A stretch of 64,000 bases of DNA from Saccharibacter floricola DSM 15669 (GCF_000378165.1 NZ_KB899337.1:105587-169586), one strand, 5' to 3'. Shown: positions 54,484 to 62,724, numbered from the stretch's first letter. Notes: generated by a model not told the origin, from the letters alone. Numbers and translations: made by a program.

Positions 54484-55238
54484 GGCGTTGGTGCTCCTTG
54501 TTTGTCAGAAGAAAACGTATCGGGTGCTGCAACAGATGTTGGGGCAGGGCCAGTTTCAGGATTGGCATCCACCGCGATATCCAGTCGATCAGCAGGATCG
54601 TGGTCAGTGGGTTCGGGACGGCCTTGCGCAACTGGATAGATACGCGTGCTCGCAATGCCACTACGAATAAGGATAGAACGAACAGCTAAAGCCCGCACCA
54701 GTGCAATGCGACGCGGCATGGAGAGTTCGTCTCCCGGCAATGTCGCTACACTATGTAAAATGAGTCGTTTGGTTGGTTGGTCGGCAAGCTCTTTTCCAAA
54801 TTGGCGTAGCGCCTCAATCGTGGCTTCATCCATATCTGTTGAGGAAGTGGCGAACTCAATACGCGGCCCTTGGCCTTCGCGCGTGACAAAATGGCTCTGT
54901 GCGTTTGCAGTGGGTTTTATCTCGTCAGGAGGAACAGCTGGATGGGTGGGGGTTGGCGTAAAAGGAGAAGCGATGACAACCTGAGCGGGTGCTTGAGGTG
55001 GAACATCTAAAGAGCGCGAATAGCCCGACGGCGTGGCAGTTGGCGGTGGTGTTTGCTTCTGTGTCGCCGGTGTATGAAGCGCTCTGTGCTGTGTGGAAGA
55101 AACGCTTTGATGGGGTGACGGCTCGGAGGGCAGAGCTCCAAAATTTGTGGAGACCTGCGCATGAAGGCTGTGTAGCGGCATGATCGTGAGAAAAGCCGAT
55201 GTCAGCAAAAAAAGAGAAAGGGGCAACCTATATGTCAT
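54480..55238 (-). CDS. Secreted OmpA-like protein with proline-rich linker
   Basis: A 252-residue exported protein: signal peptide (RLPLSLFLLTSAFLTIMPLHSLHA, cleavage near 27), a Pro/Thr/Ser-rich linker of about 80 residues, and an OmpA-like domain from about residue 125 (IEFATSSTDMDEATIEALRQFGKELAD, then RIALVRALAVRSILIRSGI). It overlaps the proton-channel gene by four bases and heads the three-gene cluster. It could anchor to peptidoglycan and touch the MotB-like protein in the periplasm, which is inferred. Confidence 0.8.
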   Translation of the reverse strand: MTYRLPLSLFLLTSAFLTIMPLHSLHAQVSTNFGALPSEPSPHQSVSSTQHRALHTPATQKQTPPPTATPSGYSRSLDVPPQAPAQVVIASPFTPTPTHPAVPPDEIKPTANAQSHFVTREGQGPRIEFATSSTDMDEATIEALRQFGKELADQPTKRLILHSVATLPGDELSMPRRIALVRALAVRSILIRSGIASTRIYPVAQGRPEPTDHDPADRLDIAVDANPETGPAPTSVAAPDTFSSDKQGAPTP

Positions 55239-55313
55239 GTTGTCACCCTAGACGAGAGCAATAGCGTCCTGCAATGCTCTTCAGGTGCTATTACTCTCAA
55301 AGAACACGGAGGA

Positions 55314-56141
55314 TTAAGCGCTGGTTAACGCTCCGTGAACAAGGTCTTTCAATTGGGTATGAAAATGTGGATTTGCAGCCACAATATTCACGTCCTCATC
55401 AATGCCGCCAAGCTCACGTCCTTCATCATCAGTGGCATAGCCACCGGCTTCAAGAACAATGATGATTCCCGCAGCGCAATCCCATGGCTTCAGGCCAAGT
55501 TCCCAATAGCCTTCATAGCGGCCAGCAGCCAACCAGGCGAGGTCAAGTGCGGCGGCGCCGCAACGGCGGATCCCGGCGACCTTAGGCATCAGAGAGCCTA
55601 GAATACGCCCGAAGGGACGATGGCGCTCAACGGGAACCTTCGCAAAAGGAATGCCGGTTGCAAACATGGATTCGGAGAGTTTGCGACGGGCCGAAACCCG
55701 CAAGCGACGTTCATTAAGGAACGCCCCAACGCCTTTCTCAGCCCAGAACATCTCATGGGCGACAGGGTTATACACCACACCCGCGACCAGCTCGACTGTT
55801 CCATCAGGGTGACGGCGTTGCAGGCCGATGGAAATCGCCCAATGGGGGATACCGTGGAGAAAGTTGGACGTGCCATCTAGGGGGTCCACAATCCAGCGCC
55901 ATGTCCAGTTATCGCCACCAGAGGCACCGCTTTCTTCCATGAGGAAAGCATAGCCGGGGCGAGCACGGGTGAGCTCTTCACGAATGGTGTTTTCAGCACG
56001 CATATCGGCCTGAGAGACAAAGTCTCCCGGGCCTTTAATGCTCACCTGAAGTTGTTCGACTTCTGCAAAATCACGCAACAGAGAGCGCGCTGCTTTCTGT
56101 GCCACATTTTGCATGACCGTCATATGAGGAGAGAGGCGCAT
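55314..56141 (-). CDS. suhB: Inositol-1-monophosphatase family protein SuhB
   Basis: SuhB-like proteins hydrolyse inositol phosphates and, in E. coli, join the rRNA antitermination complex. The 275-residue protein carries the metal motifs EES (69-71) and DPLDGTSNF (86-94), with LKPWDCAAGIIIVLEAGGYATD near 217-238. The last lacks the MEWDT form of CysQ (encoded at 5.0 kb), which supports SuhB. It is followed upstream by efp three bases away, in the same direction. Confidence 0.9.
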   Translation of the reverse strand: MRLSPHMTVMQNVAQKAARSLLRDFAEVEQLQVSIKGPGDFVSQADMRAENTIREELTRARPGYAFLMEESGASGGDNWTWRWIVDPLDGTSNFLHGIPHWAISIGLQRRHPDGTVELVAGVVYNPVAHEMFWAEKGVGAFLNERRLRVSARRKLSESMFATGIPFAKVPVERHRPFGRILGSLMPKVAGIRRCGAAALDLAWLAAGRYEGYWELGLKPWDCAAGIIIVLEAGGYATDDEGRELGGIDEDVNIVAANPHFHTQLKDLVHGALTSA

Positions 56142-56144
56142 GGA

Positions 56145-56711
56145 TCAGTCCTTAGCACGCTCAACGTAAGAAGCATCATCGGTGCGGACAACGATGCGTT
56201 CACCAGCGGCAACGAAAGGGGGAACCATAACTTTCACGCCATTGGAAAGCTTGGCAGGTTTGTAAGAAGAGCTTGCTGTCTGGCCTTTAACAACAGGGTC
56301 AGCTTCAGCGACTTCAAGGGTAACTTGTGATGGAATTGTTGCTCCAACTGGGTCGCCTTCAACCAGCTTAATGCCTACTTCCATATTGTCTTTCAGGAAT
56401 GGGAGCTGGTCACCCAAAATATCCTTAGGAAGCATGGTCTGCTCAAAGGTTTCAGGATCCATAAGAACGATGTTGTCGCCATCCATGTAAGAATAGATGT
56501 AGTCTCTATCTTCTGTGATTAAACGCTCAACTGTATCAGCGGTCCGCCAACGTTCGTTGCTTTTATTGCCGGTTTTGATGTCACGCATCTCAACCTGAAT
56601 AAAGGCGCCGCCTTTACCGGGGGTTAAAATCTGCTGTTTTAGGACGCTCCAGCGGCGACCATTATGTTCAATAACCTGTCCGGCACGGATAAGGTTGGCT
56701 TGCTGTTTCAT
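56145..56711 (-). CDS. efp: Elongation factor P
   Basis: EF-P relieves ribosome stalling at polyproline. The 188-residue three-domain protein carries the modified loop TPGKGGAF with K33, the residue that receives beta-lysine from EpmA and EpmB. The ATG (MKQQANLIRAG) has AGGAGCTGAC upstream; the eight-codon longer frame has no better site. Its modification genes epmB and epmA lie just beyond. The domains are as in the family (KOW-like then two OB folds, ending VVRTDDASYVERA). Confidence 0.95.
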   Translation of the reverse strand: MKQQANLIRAGQVIEHNGRRWSVLKQQILTPGKGGAFIQVEMRDIKTGNKSNERWRTADTVERLITEDRDYIYSYMDGDNIVLMDPETFEQTMLPKDILGDQLPFLKDNMEVGIKLVEGDPVGATIPSQVTLEVAEADPVVKGQTASSSYKPAKLSNGVKVMVPPFVAAGERIVVRTDDASYVERAKD

Positions 56712-56829
56712 GTCAGCTCCTGATGTGCAATGCAAAAGATCGGTCTATGTTCCCTGCGGCTTCTAGCGGGCAGCGCGAGGGGAGGCAAGATGTTTGGACA
56801 TTTTGCCGCATGATGCCTGTCGTCGTTCC

Positions 56830-57891
56830 TCACGTAAAGGCGTGAACAGTTCCGTTTGGTGCTTTCACCTGACGCTGTGGGTTTTTGTCCTCGCTTTGGG
56901 GGAGGAGATAGTCAGGGCCGAGTGGTACTTTGCCTTTTCCACCGGGGATATCGACCACATAGGTGGGCCAAGCGAGCCCTGTAACACGTCCACGTAAATG
57001 GGCGAGCAAAGCGCGTCCTTCTTCAACTGGAACATGGAAATGGGCTGTACCAGGGGCAGGGTCGAGATGGTGGAGGTAATAGGGCTTCACGCGTGCTTTA
57101 ATGAAAGCGCGGAACAGATCTTCCAATGCTTCTGCTGTGTCATTAACGCCACGCAGCAAAACGGATTGCGAAAGGACTGGGATAGCACGACTAAGAAGCG
57201 AGCGCACAGCCAAACGTGCGTCATGGCCGAGTTCACGGGCATGGTTGGCGTGCAGCACGACCCAGACGGAGCAGTCACTCTCTAAGGCATCGAGCAGAGC
57301 GGGCGTTAGGCGCTCCGGCGCTGCGACGGGCACACGCGTATGGAGACGGATTGTTTCAATATGAGGAATAGCCGAAAGGCGAGAGATGATCTTTTCCATA
57401 CGCCGTGGCGACAGCATGAGAGGGTCGCCGCCTGTTAAGATCACTTCGCGAATTTTAGGGTGGGCTTCAAACCATTGAAAGGCGGCTTCTAATGCCTCAT
57501 CGCTGAGGAGGCCTCCACCAGGGCCGACATGCTCACGTCGAAAGCAGAAGCGGCAATAAAGTGGGCAAATCAAGAGGGGTTTGAGTAAAGCGCGGTCTTC
57601 ATAACGATGCACAACGCCTGGCACGGGAGAGAGTGCGTCGTCACCAATAGGGTCAACATCTTCATGAGGCTGTTGCGTGCTCTCGCGTGGGTCTGGGATG
57701 ACCTGTCGCGCTATTGGGTCGTCTGGATGTTCAATGAGGTTTGAAAAAGCAGGCGGAATGGCCGTCGCGTAATCACGGGCGACGCGAAGCAGGGCCTCTC
57801 GTTGATCCGGTGGGACGAGTCCGGCTTGGATGAGAGAATCGGCTGTGCGCAGGGTTCCCTGATGGGGCGTAGATGGAGCATCATCATTCAT
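56830..57891 (-). CDS. epmB: EF-P beta-lysylation lysine 2,3-aminomutase EpmB
   Basis: EpmB is a radical-SAM, PLP-dependent enzyme that converts L-lysine to (R)-beta-lysine for EF-P. The 353 residues have the cluster motif C109-PLY-C113-RF-C116 and EVILTGGDPLMLSP near 142-155; the C-terminus VVDIPGGKGKVPL is where PLP-related conservation ends. Start MNDDAPSTPH has only a weak binding site; a 14-codon longer frame is an alternative. It diverges from epmA across 81 bases and follows efp after about 120 bases. Confidence 0.93.
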   Translation of the reverse strand: MNDDAPSTPHQGTLRTADSLIQAGLVPPDQREALLRVARDYATAIPPAFSNLIEHPDDPIARQVIPDPRESTQQPHEDVDPIGDDALSPVPGVVHRYEDRALLKPLLICPLYCRFCFRREHVGPGGGLLSDEALEAAFQWFEAHPKIREVILTGGDPLMLSPRRMEKIISRLSAIPHIETIRLHTRVPVAAPERLTPALLDALESDCSVWVVLHANHARELGHDARLAVRSLLSRAIPVLSQSVLLRGVNDTAEALEDLFRAFIKARVKPYYLHHLDPAPGTAHFHVPVEEGRALLAHLRGRVTGLAWPTYVVDIPGGKGKVPLGPDYLLPQSEDKNPQRQVKAPNGTVHAFT

Positions 57892-57972
57892 GATGGGTGC
57901 TCTAGCGAACTGTTTTCCCCTTACGCAACCCACTTATGGAGTGGCGCAGCCAAATTGTGTACTATTGTATTT

Positions 57973-58968
57973 ATGACTGTACTACCTTCTCATGATCGTT
58001 CGCTAACTGATCGTCTTCCTCTCTTGCGTCGTCGCGCCCGTATGCTTCAAGCGACACGAGCCTTTTTCGATGGGCGTGGCTATATGGAGGTTGAGACCCC
58101 TTATGTCGTGCCAGCCCCGGGGGAGGAAGTGCATCTTCGGTGTTTCCGCACGACCTTGGAACATTCGGATGGCACGTATGAGACGCGCTTCCTCCATACC
58201 AGTCCAGAATTTGCGATGAAGCGTCTCGTTGCAGGGCTTCATTGTCCAATTTTCCAACTTGCACGTGTATGGCGTAATGGGGAGCGTAGCGCGACGCATC
58301 ATCCTGAATTTACGATGTTGGAGTGGTATCGCCCTGAAGCGGATTTATCCTCTTTGATGGATGAGACAGAGACGCTCCTCCAAGCTCTTCTGCCGCCTTC
58401 TTTGAGGGTAGGAGAAACGCTCCTTGATCTGACGCAGCCTTTTGAGCGGCTGACCATGCATGAAGCATTCTTACGTTATGTCGGAGCAGATGTGCTCCAA
58501 ACAGAAGGAGACGCGCAAGCTCTCGCGCAGCAAGCGCAAGCAGATTTGCGAGAGGGAGAGAGCTGGGAAGATCTGTTTTTTCGTCTGTTGTTAGAGCGTA
58601 TCGAACCCCATATCGGGCGTGAGCGTCCAACATTTCTAACCCACTGGCCCTCTGAGCAGGCGGCTCTAGCGCGGCGTGACCCTCATGACCCACGTGTGGC
58701 TTTGCGCTTTGAGCTGTACGCTGGTGGTGTAGAATTGGCTAATGCGTTTGAAGAACTTACCGATTCTCATGAGCAGCGGCGGCGTTTTGAGGCTGATCGG
58801 CAACGTAGGCTTGCTTATACGCCTGACCAAGATTGGGCCGTGGATGAAGCGTTTTTGCAGGCATTGCCACATATGCCGCCAACCTCTGGTATTGCCTTGG
58901 GGTTTGATCGTCTTGTGATGCTTGCAACGGGCGCCCCTCGAATTGAGGATGTGTTGTGGTTAAGCTGA
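57973..58968 (+). CDS. epmA: EF-P lysine ligase EpmA
   Basis: EpmA (GenX/PoxA) attaches beta-lysine to EF-P. The 331 residues lack the OB domain of LysRS and start with the core (LLRRRARMLQATRAFFDGRGYMEVETP, residues 17-43). Motif 2 is seen as FQLARVWRNGERSATHHPEFTMLEWYR near 97-119, and motif 3 as SGIALGFDRLVML near 307-319, with GVELANAFEEL near 252. The ATG is close to the epmB start and the 5' region is short, so transcription probably begins within the divergent gap. A longer in-frame reading through epmB is rejected. Confidence 0.93.
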   Translation: MTVLPSHDRSLTDRLPLLRRRARMLQATRAFFDGRGYMEVETPYVVPAPGEEVHLRCFRTTLEHSDGTYETRFLHTSPEFAMKRLVAGLHCPIFQLARVWRNGERSATHHPEFTMLEWYRPEADLSSLMDETETLLQALLPPSLRVGETLLDLTQPFERLTMHEAFLRYVGADVLQTEGDAQALAQQAQADLREGESWEDLFFRLLLERIEPHIGRERPTFLTHWPSEQAALARRDPHDPRVALRFELYAGGVELANAFEELTDSHEQRRRFEADRQRRLAYTPDQDWAVDEAFLQALPHMPPTSGIALGFDRLVMLATGAPRIEDVLWLS

Positions 58969-59045
58969 CGAGAGTTTTAGATGAAATACAGACGATTATC
59001 TGTCAGGAAAGAAAGATCACACCAGTCAGCATGTTGAGGATGATC

Positions 59046-59453
59046 ATGCAGCACATACAGAAGCAGCGTTGGGTAAGAATGGCTTTGGCAGGCATAGTAA
59101 TGGTGCTCGGGGTAACAGGCTGTGCTGTTCCTGAATTGCAGCGCCACTCTGTGCTGCAATCAATGGTGGGTCAGTCCTCGGTAGAAGTGTTGCGGCGTTT
59201 TGGCGTGCCAACACGGAACTATCAGACTCAAGGCCATACATTTTTGAGCTACATTCATACGCAAGAGAATTATTCTCCAGGGACATGGGGTGGTGACTGG
59301 GGTGGTTACGGCTATGGCTACGGTTGGGGGCCGGGCCTAGGGGCATGGGGCGGCGGTATGCCACCGATGTACTCAACCTCAACATGTCAGACGACATTTG
59401 AGCTGGTCAATGATCGGGTGACAAGCTGGTCATTACGAGGAGATGGCTGTTGA
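59046..59453 (+). CDS. BamE/SmpA-like lipoprotein with Gly-Tyr-rich insert
   Basis: A 135-residue lipoprotein: signal peptide with lipobox VTGC (C26), then a small domain with SVLQSMVGQSSVEVLRRFGVPTRNY near residue 36-60, of the kind found in BamE/SmpA-like proteins, and closing FELVNDRVTSWSLRGDGC. Between them lies a Gly/Tyr/Trp-rich insert (GGDWGGYGYGYGWGPG, residues 84-99). GAGGA five bases before ATG sets the start. Its stop overlaps the TTG start of the next lipoprotein (TTGA). Function is not known; the BamE likeness is only by pattern. Confidence 0.65.
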   Translation: MQHIQKQRWVRMALAGIVMVLGVTGCAVPELQRHSVLQSMVGQSSVEVLRRFGVPTRNYQTQGHTFLSYIHTQENYSPGTWGGDWGGYGYGYGWGPGLGAWGGGMPPMYSTSTCQTTFELVNDRVTSWSLRGDGC

Positions 59454-60139
59454 AGAACGGTCTGCCGAAGGGACTGATGGTCGGTGTGTGCATCTTAGGT
59501 GGGGGTATCCTGACCGGATGTCACAAGCTACCTGATCGGCAAGATGTATCAAGCATACGTCCTTCAGGTTATATGCGGCTTTTGCCGGAGGCAGCCAGTG
59601 TTGAGAGCCAATTTGTCCCCCCTAAAGATGGGGATTCACCTAACAGTCAGTCTGCTTACCATGTGCCGCCGACTGTTTCGTATGACGATCATACGCTGGA
59701 TGAAAATCTGTCAGGCTCATTGGAGCAAGAAGATTATTATGTTGCTCTTAAAGAGGCAGGATGGCAGCGCTGGATACAAGAGGATGGCCCATATACTGTT
59801 TTGGCGAGCGCGAATAAAGCCATGGAAGCCTATGTATCAACATGGCCCGGGCATTGGCGAGATGCGGGCAATCATGCTCGGTTAAAAGCTTTCATCGGCC
59901 AAACCATTCTCATTGGCCGCTGGGATCTTGCCACGATCAGACGCCGGGCGCGTTATTACGGCGGTAATGTCTCGGTAAAAACACTCAGCGGGGCGGTCGT
60001 TACGTTGCATCCTCTGTCGTCATCAGGTGATGTGTTGGTTCAAGGCCCCTATGGTCAAACTCATCTAGTAGGAGGTGAGTATCTGCAATCTAATGGCGTT
60101 CTTTATATGGCTGATTCCGTCTTGCCGTTTGAGCCTTGA
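59450..60139 (+). CDS. Fasciclin-domain (FAS1) lipoprotein
   Basis: A 229-residue lipoprotein with lipobox LTGC (C24). The C-terminal part (about 80-229) has FAS1 features: GPYTVLASANKAMEAYV near 114, HARLKAFIGQTILIGRWDL near 143 and the closing VGGEYLQSNGVLYMADSVLPF near 205. FAS1 domains mediate adhesion or protein contacts. The start is TTG: GAGGAG lies seven bases before it and it overlaps the previous stop (TTGA), so the two lipoproteins are translationally coupled. An ATG further in would cut off the signal peptide. Confidence 0.75.
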   Translation: MKNGLPKGLMVGVCILGGGILTGCHKLPDRQDVSSIRPSGYMRLLPEAASVESQFVPPKDGDSPNSQSAYHVPPTVSYDDHTLDENLSGSLEQEDYYVALKEAGWQRWIQEDGPYTVLASANKAMEAYVSTWPGHWRDAGNHARLKAFIGQTILIGRWDLATIRRRARYYGGNVSVKTLSGAVVTLHPLSSSGDVLVQGPYGQTHLVGGEYLQSNGVLYMADSVLPFEP

Positions 60140-60271
60140 GGGCGGGACTGACAATGTGCGTCATTGGCCCTATGAGATGCACAAAAGTATCGTCACGTTT
60201 CTGTAGCTGAGTGAGAGGCAAAAGCTTTTTCATCCAGCATAAAAGTCGGAGACTATTTCTTAAGCTCGACG

Positions 60272-60892
60272 TTAAGATAAAAACTTATCCACTGCAGCCA
60301 GTAACGTGTGATCGTTTTCGTCTCCTCGTAGCGATACACTAAGGAAGTCCGCACCAGCTAGGCGTGCTTCTTGTGCGCTTTCTAAAGACGTGACGTTTTC
60401 GGCTACAGTGGGAAGTTCGGTCATGAGCGACCATTGCGTGATGGCCGTCTTTTCTGTTGCTGGGAAGGCAACATAATCGGCCCCCTGTTCACCAGCACGC
60501 ATAGCGTCATCTAAGGTTTGGCATGTGCACCCGGTCTGAAGAGATAATTTCTTCTTGTTGAAAGAGGTGGGAACAGCTTTTAGCTCTCTGAGAGAAGGCA
60601 TATGCACGCCATCAATATGATCAAGCGGGAGGCTTTCAAGAAGGCGGCTATCCAATGGTGCGATAATGAGCGCAACATTATGTGGGTATAGGCATTCTGT
60701 CAGAGAGCGCAGAAGGGCTGGGTCTAGTTTTTGCGAGAGGCAAAGCCGTAATGCCGTAACTGTTTCATACGCTGCAAAGGACGATAGGTGCGGTAAAGCG
60801 TTCGCTAGGTCGGCATCTGAGAGAATAGGGTAAAGATCGCAAGGGGTCATATTGGTATGATGTGGCAGATTGGAAGAGAGATGACCAGTCAT
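60272..60892 (-). CDS. ThiE/TenI-like protein with altered catalytic motifs
   Basis: A 206-residue TIM-barrel protein of the thiamine-phosphate synthase superfamily. IDGVHMPSLRELKAV (about 93-107) corresponds to the GVHLGQxDxP motif of ThiE, ADYVAFPATEKTA to ADYIGxGPxFxTxTK, and AGADFLSVSLRGD to GADGVAVxSAI. The catalytic residues differ at each site and the phosphate loop IGGI reads AENV, so true thiamine-phosphate synthesis is doubtful. The ATG overlaps the preceding gene stop by one base (TGATG). It may bind a related ligand. Confidence 0.6.
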   Translation of the reverse strand: MTGHLSSNLPHHTNMTPCDLYPILSDADLANALPHLSSFAAYETVTALRLCLSQKLDPALLRSLTECLYPHNVALIIAPLDSRLLESLPLDHIDGVHMPSLRELKAVPTSFNKKKLSLQTGCTCQTLDDAMRAGEQGADYVAFPATEKTAITQWSLMTELPTVAENVTSLESAQEARLAGADFLSVSLRGDENDHTLLAAVDKFLS

Positions 60893-61257
60893 CAAATAAT
60901 GTCCTTTACATCAAAGCTTGTTGGTCGCGTTTGGAAGAGCCGTGTATCCGTATATTTTAACAGATCGGGAGTAGGGTGACGGCAGACGACTCCTGAAATG
61001 CCTTCATGGAGAGCTTGCGAAGCCAAAGCACTTGACGCTCCACAATCTAAAATCGAGGGGAGATGGGGGGCGTCTTTAAGGAGGGCAAGCCACCATGGAA
61101 TGCCCAATGCGCAGCCCGCAAATGGTGAAGAAATGAGCGTATAAGAGTGGCTCCCTTGTTTTAGCAGAAGTGCGTTGAGTGATTTCTGTGACGAAATGTG
61201 AATAAAGGGGGAAGGAAAGAGGCTAAACATGCTTGACGCTGCGTGGGGATACGTCAT
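60892..61257 (-). CDS. Unknown protein upstream of the ThiE-like gene
   Basis: A 121-residue protein I cannot assign. It has no signal peptide or membrane helix of clear strength and begins with a hydrophobic-aromatic stretch (MFSLFPSPFIHISSQKSL near residue 10-27). The middle contains AGCALGIPWWLALLKDAPHLPSILDCGASSALA. Translation is coupled to the ThiE-like gene by a one-base overlap, suggesting a shared role. Start MTYPHAA could instead be MFSLF nine codons later. Confidence 0.6.
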   Translation of the reverse strand: MTYPHAASSMFSLFPSPFIHISSQKSLNALLLKQGSHSYTLISSPFAGCALGIPWWLALLKDAPHLPSILDCGASSALASQALHEGISGVVCRHPTPDLLKYTDTRLFQTRPTSFDVKDII

Positions 61258-61297
61258 CCTGACAATTAAACCTTCAAAGACAAGGAAGTAAGCGGAA

Positions 61298-61531
61298 GTG
61301 AGTGTGGAGCAACAACAGACCGAACAGCAAGGCAGTGCCCATTCTGTTGACCGTCTTGAGGCGGCGCTAAAGCAGCTTGGCTTTGCGCTAGAGCAGCACG
61401 AAAATCAAGCTGAGCTTCAGCGTAAGGCGACAGAAGCGCGTATGACAGCACTCTCTGAGCGTATCAAAACGCTTGAAACGCGAATCACCTCCCTTTTGGG
61501 CGAAACTACTGAAACGGAAGAGAGGACATAA
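61298..61531 (+). CDS. Small coiled-coil protein before zapA
   Basis: A 77-residue polar protein, almost entirely a predicted coiled coil (VDRLEAALKQLGFALEQHENQAEL, residues 17-40, then RMTALSERIKTLETRITSLL). It resembles short DUF4164-type coiled-coil proteins found before zapA in Alphaproteobacteria. The start is GTG with AAGGAAG upstream. Three bases separate it from zapA, so it is probably part of the division-related unit. Confidence 0.75.
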   Translation: MSVEQQQTEQQGSAHSVDRLEAALKQLGFALEQHENQAELQRKATEARMTALSERIKTLETRITSLLGETTETEERT

Positions 61532-61534
61532 GCG

Positions 61535-61924
61535 ATGGCGCAAATTACATTGCCTATTGGTGGGGCCAATTATGTTGTTGGATGCCAAGATGGAGAGGAA
61601 GAGCACCTAAAGCATTTAGCTCAGGAGGTTGAGAGACGCTTAGCAAAAGTGCGTGAGAATCTATCACCGGCTGGAGAAGGGCATGCTCTTTTCTTAACGA
61701 CACTTGTGCTTGCTGATGAAATCTATGACCTAGAACATGGCAAAATGAGTAAAGAAGCAGAGAAAGTTCTCAAACGTGCTGAAGCAACATTGGATGAGAA
61801 CAAGCGGTACCATACACGCCTTGCACAGGCTGCTGATATTGCAGAGCATTTGGCGCAACGGGTTGAGAAACATTCTGAGACGTTGGAGGTCGATCAGGCC
61901 GATACGCCTGCCCATTCAGGGTAA
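61535..61924 (+). CDS. zapA: Cell division protein ZapA
   Basis: ZapA crosslinks FtsZ filaments at the division ring. The 129-residue protein begins MAQITLPIGGANYVVGCQDGEEEHLKHLAQEVERRL (residues 1-36), the ZapA globular head, then a C-terminal coiled coil. It follows the small coiled-coil gene and precedes 6S RNA and 5-FTHF cyclo-ligase, the classic order in Proteobacteria. Confidence 0.9.
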   Translation: MAQITLPIGGANYVVGCQDGEEEHLKHLAQEVERRLAKVRENLSPAGEGHALFLTTLVLADEIYDLEHGKMSKEAEKVLKRAEATLDENKRYHTRLAQAADIAEHLAQRVEKHSETLEVDQADTPAHSG

Positions 61925-61969
61925 GTTTCTTTCGCTTGCTTTCCTGAACAGTTCTTGCACTTCGCTATA

Positions 61970-62120
61970 AGCAGTGCCATATGGTTCGTGGGGCTGCCCG
62001 GTGCGTCAGGCAACATCACCCCCGGGCCGATAATTACTTCCTAGGGAACTGGCTCTGTCGTGATCCTGGTCATGTTACCCGGTGCCCACCTGTCTTAGCA
62101 GGTCTTGGAAGGGTCGATAG
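61970..62120 (+). ncRNA. ssrS: 6S RNA (approximate ends)
   Basis: 6S RNA mimics an open promoter and binds RNA polymerase holoenzyme. The gap between zapA and the 5-FTHF cyclo-ligase gene is its usual home. Here GTGGGGCTGCCCGG (61988-62001) can pair with CCGGTGCCCACC (about 62079-62090), AACAT (62012-62016) with ATGTT (62072-62076), leaving a large internal bulge, as expected for the 6S central bubble. No protein start is supported over this stretch. Ends are approximate. Confidence 0.65.
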
Positions 62121-62133
62121 AGGACCAACGGCT

Positions 62134-62721
62134 GTGGTGGCTCCACATTTTCCTGAAAATATTGAAAAGCGCAAAGATGCGTTGCGTAGAGCGATGAAGG
62201 CGCGTCGCGTGCTTCCTCTTCCACGGGAGAGAAATGCCATTATCCGGCGGCTTGCGCGTTTGGTGTGCTTTCTTGAGGGGAGGGCGGTTGCATCGGTGTG
62301 GCCGCTTTCGCAGGAAATTGATCTTCGTCCTCTTTGTGCACAACTTCATCGTGCGGGCTATATGGTCGCCCTCCCAGAAACACCGCCACGAGGCGAGGCG
62401 TTGCGATTCCGCCGCTGGGCGCCGCAACTACGGTTGCATCATGGGCGTTTCGGCACACTCCACCCAGCAGGTGAGGTGATAACACCCGATATCATCATCG
62501 TCCCTTTGTTGAGTTTTGACCGACAGGGCGGACGTTTGGGGTATGGTGGCGGATATTATGACCGGACATTAGCCCTCTATCCTCATGTTCCAGCTGTTGG
62601 TTATGCTTTGTCTACGCAAGAGAGTGATGAGGTGCCGATGGACAGCTATGACCAGCGCCTGTCATATATCGTGACCGAACGCGAGATTATTCAAACAACA
62701 CGGCCTGACCGTAAAGGATAA
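62134..62721 (+). CDS. 5-formyltetrahydrofolate cyclo-ligase
   Basis: This enzyme converts 5-formyl-THF to 5,10-methenyl-THF with ATP. The 195-residue protein has KRKDALRRAMKARRVLP near residue 11, FDRQGGRLGYGGGYYDRTLAL near 128-148 (the phosphate/substrate loop) and VPAVGYALSTQESDEVPMD near 152-170. The start is GTG with GAGGA nine bases upstream; reading further upstream would run through 6S RNA. Position after zapA-ssrS is conserved. It is followed three bases later by the phosphoesterase gene. Confidence 0.9.
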   Translation: MVAPHFPENIEKRKDALRRAMKARRVLPLPRERNAIIRRLARLVCFLEGRAVASVWPLSQEIDLRPLCAQLHRAGYMVALPETPPRGEALRFRRWAPQLRLHHGRFGTLHPAGEVITPDIIIVPLLSFDRQGGRLGYGGGYYDRTLALYPHVPAVGYALSTQESDEVPMDSYDQRLSYIVTEREIIQTTRPDRKG

Positions 62722-62724
62722 CCA

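Noticed and set aside
52448..55238. Zorya defence system
   Set aside because: MotA/MotB-like genes alone are not enough: no ZorC, ZorD or ZorE-like gene is present, and the third gene is an exported OmpA-like protein.
61981..62133. Long upstream extension of the 5-FTHF cyclo-ligase frame
   Set aside because: The homologous core starts near KRKDALRR; the GTG at 62134 has GAGGA upstream, and the extension coincides with the 6S RNA.
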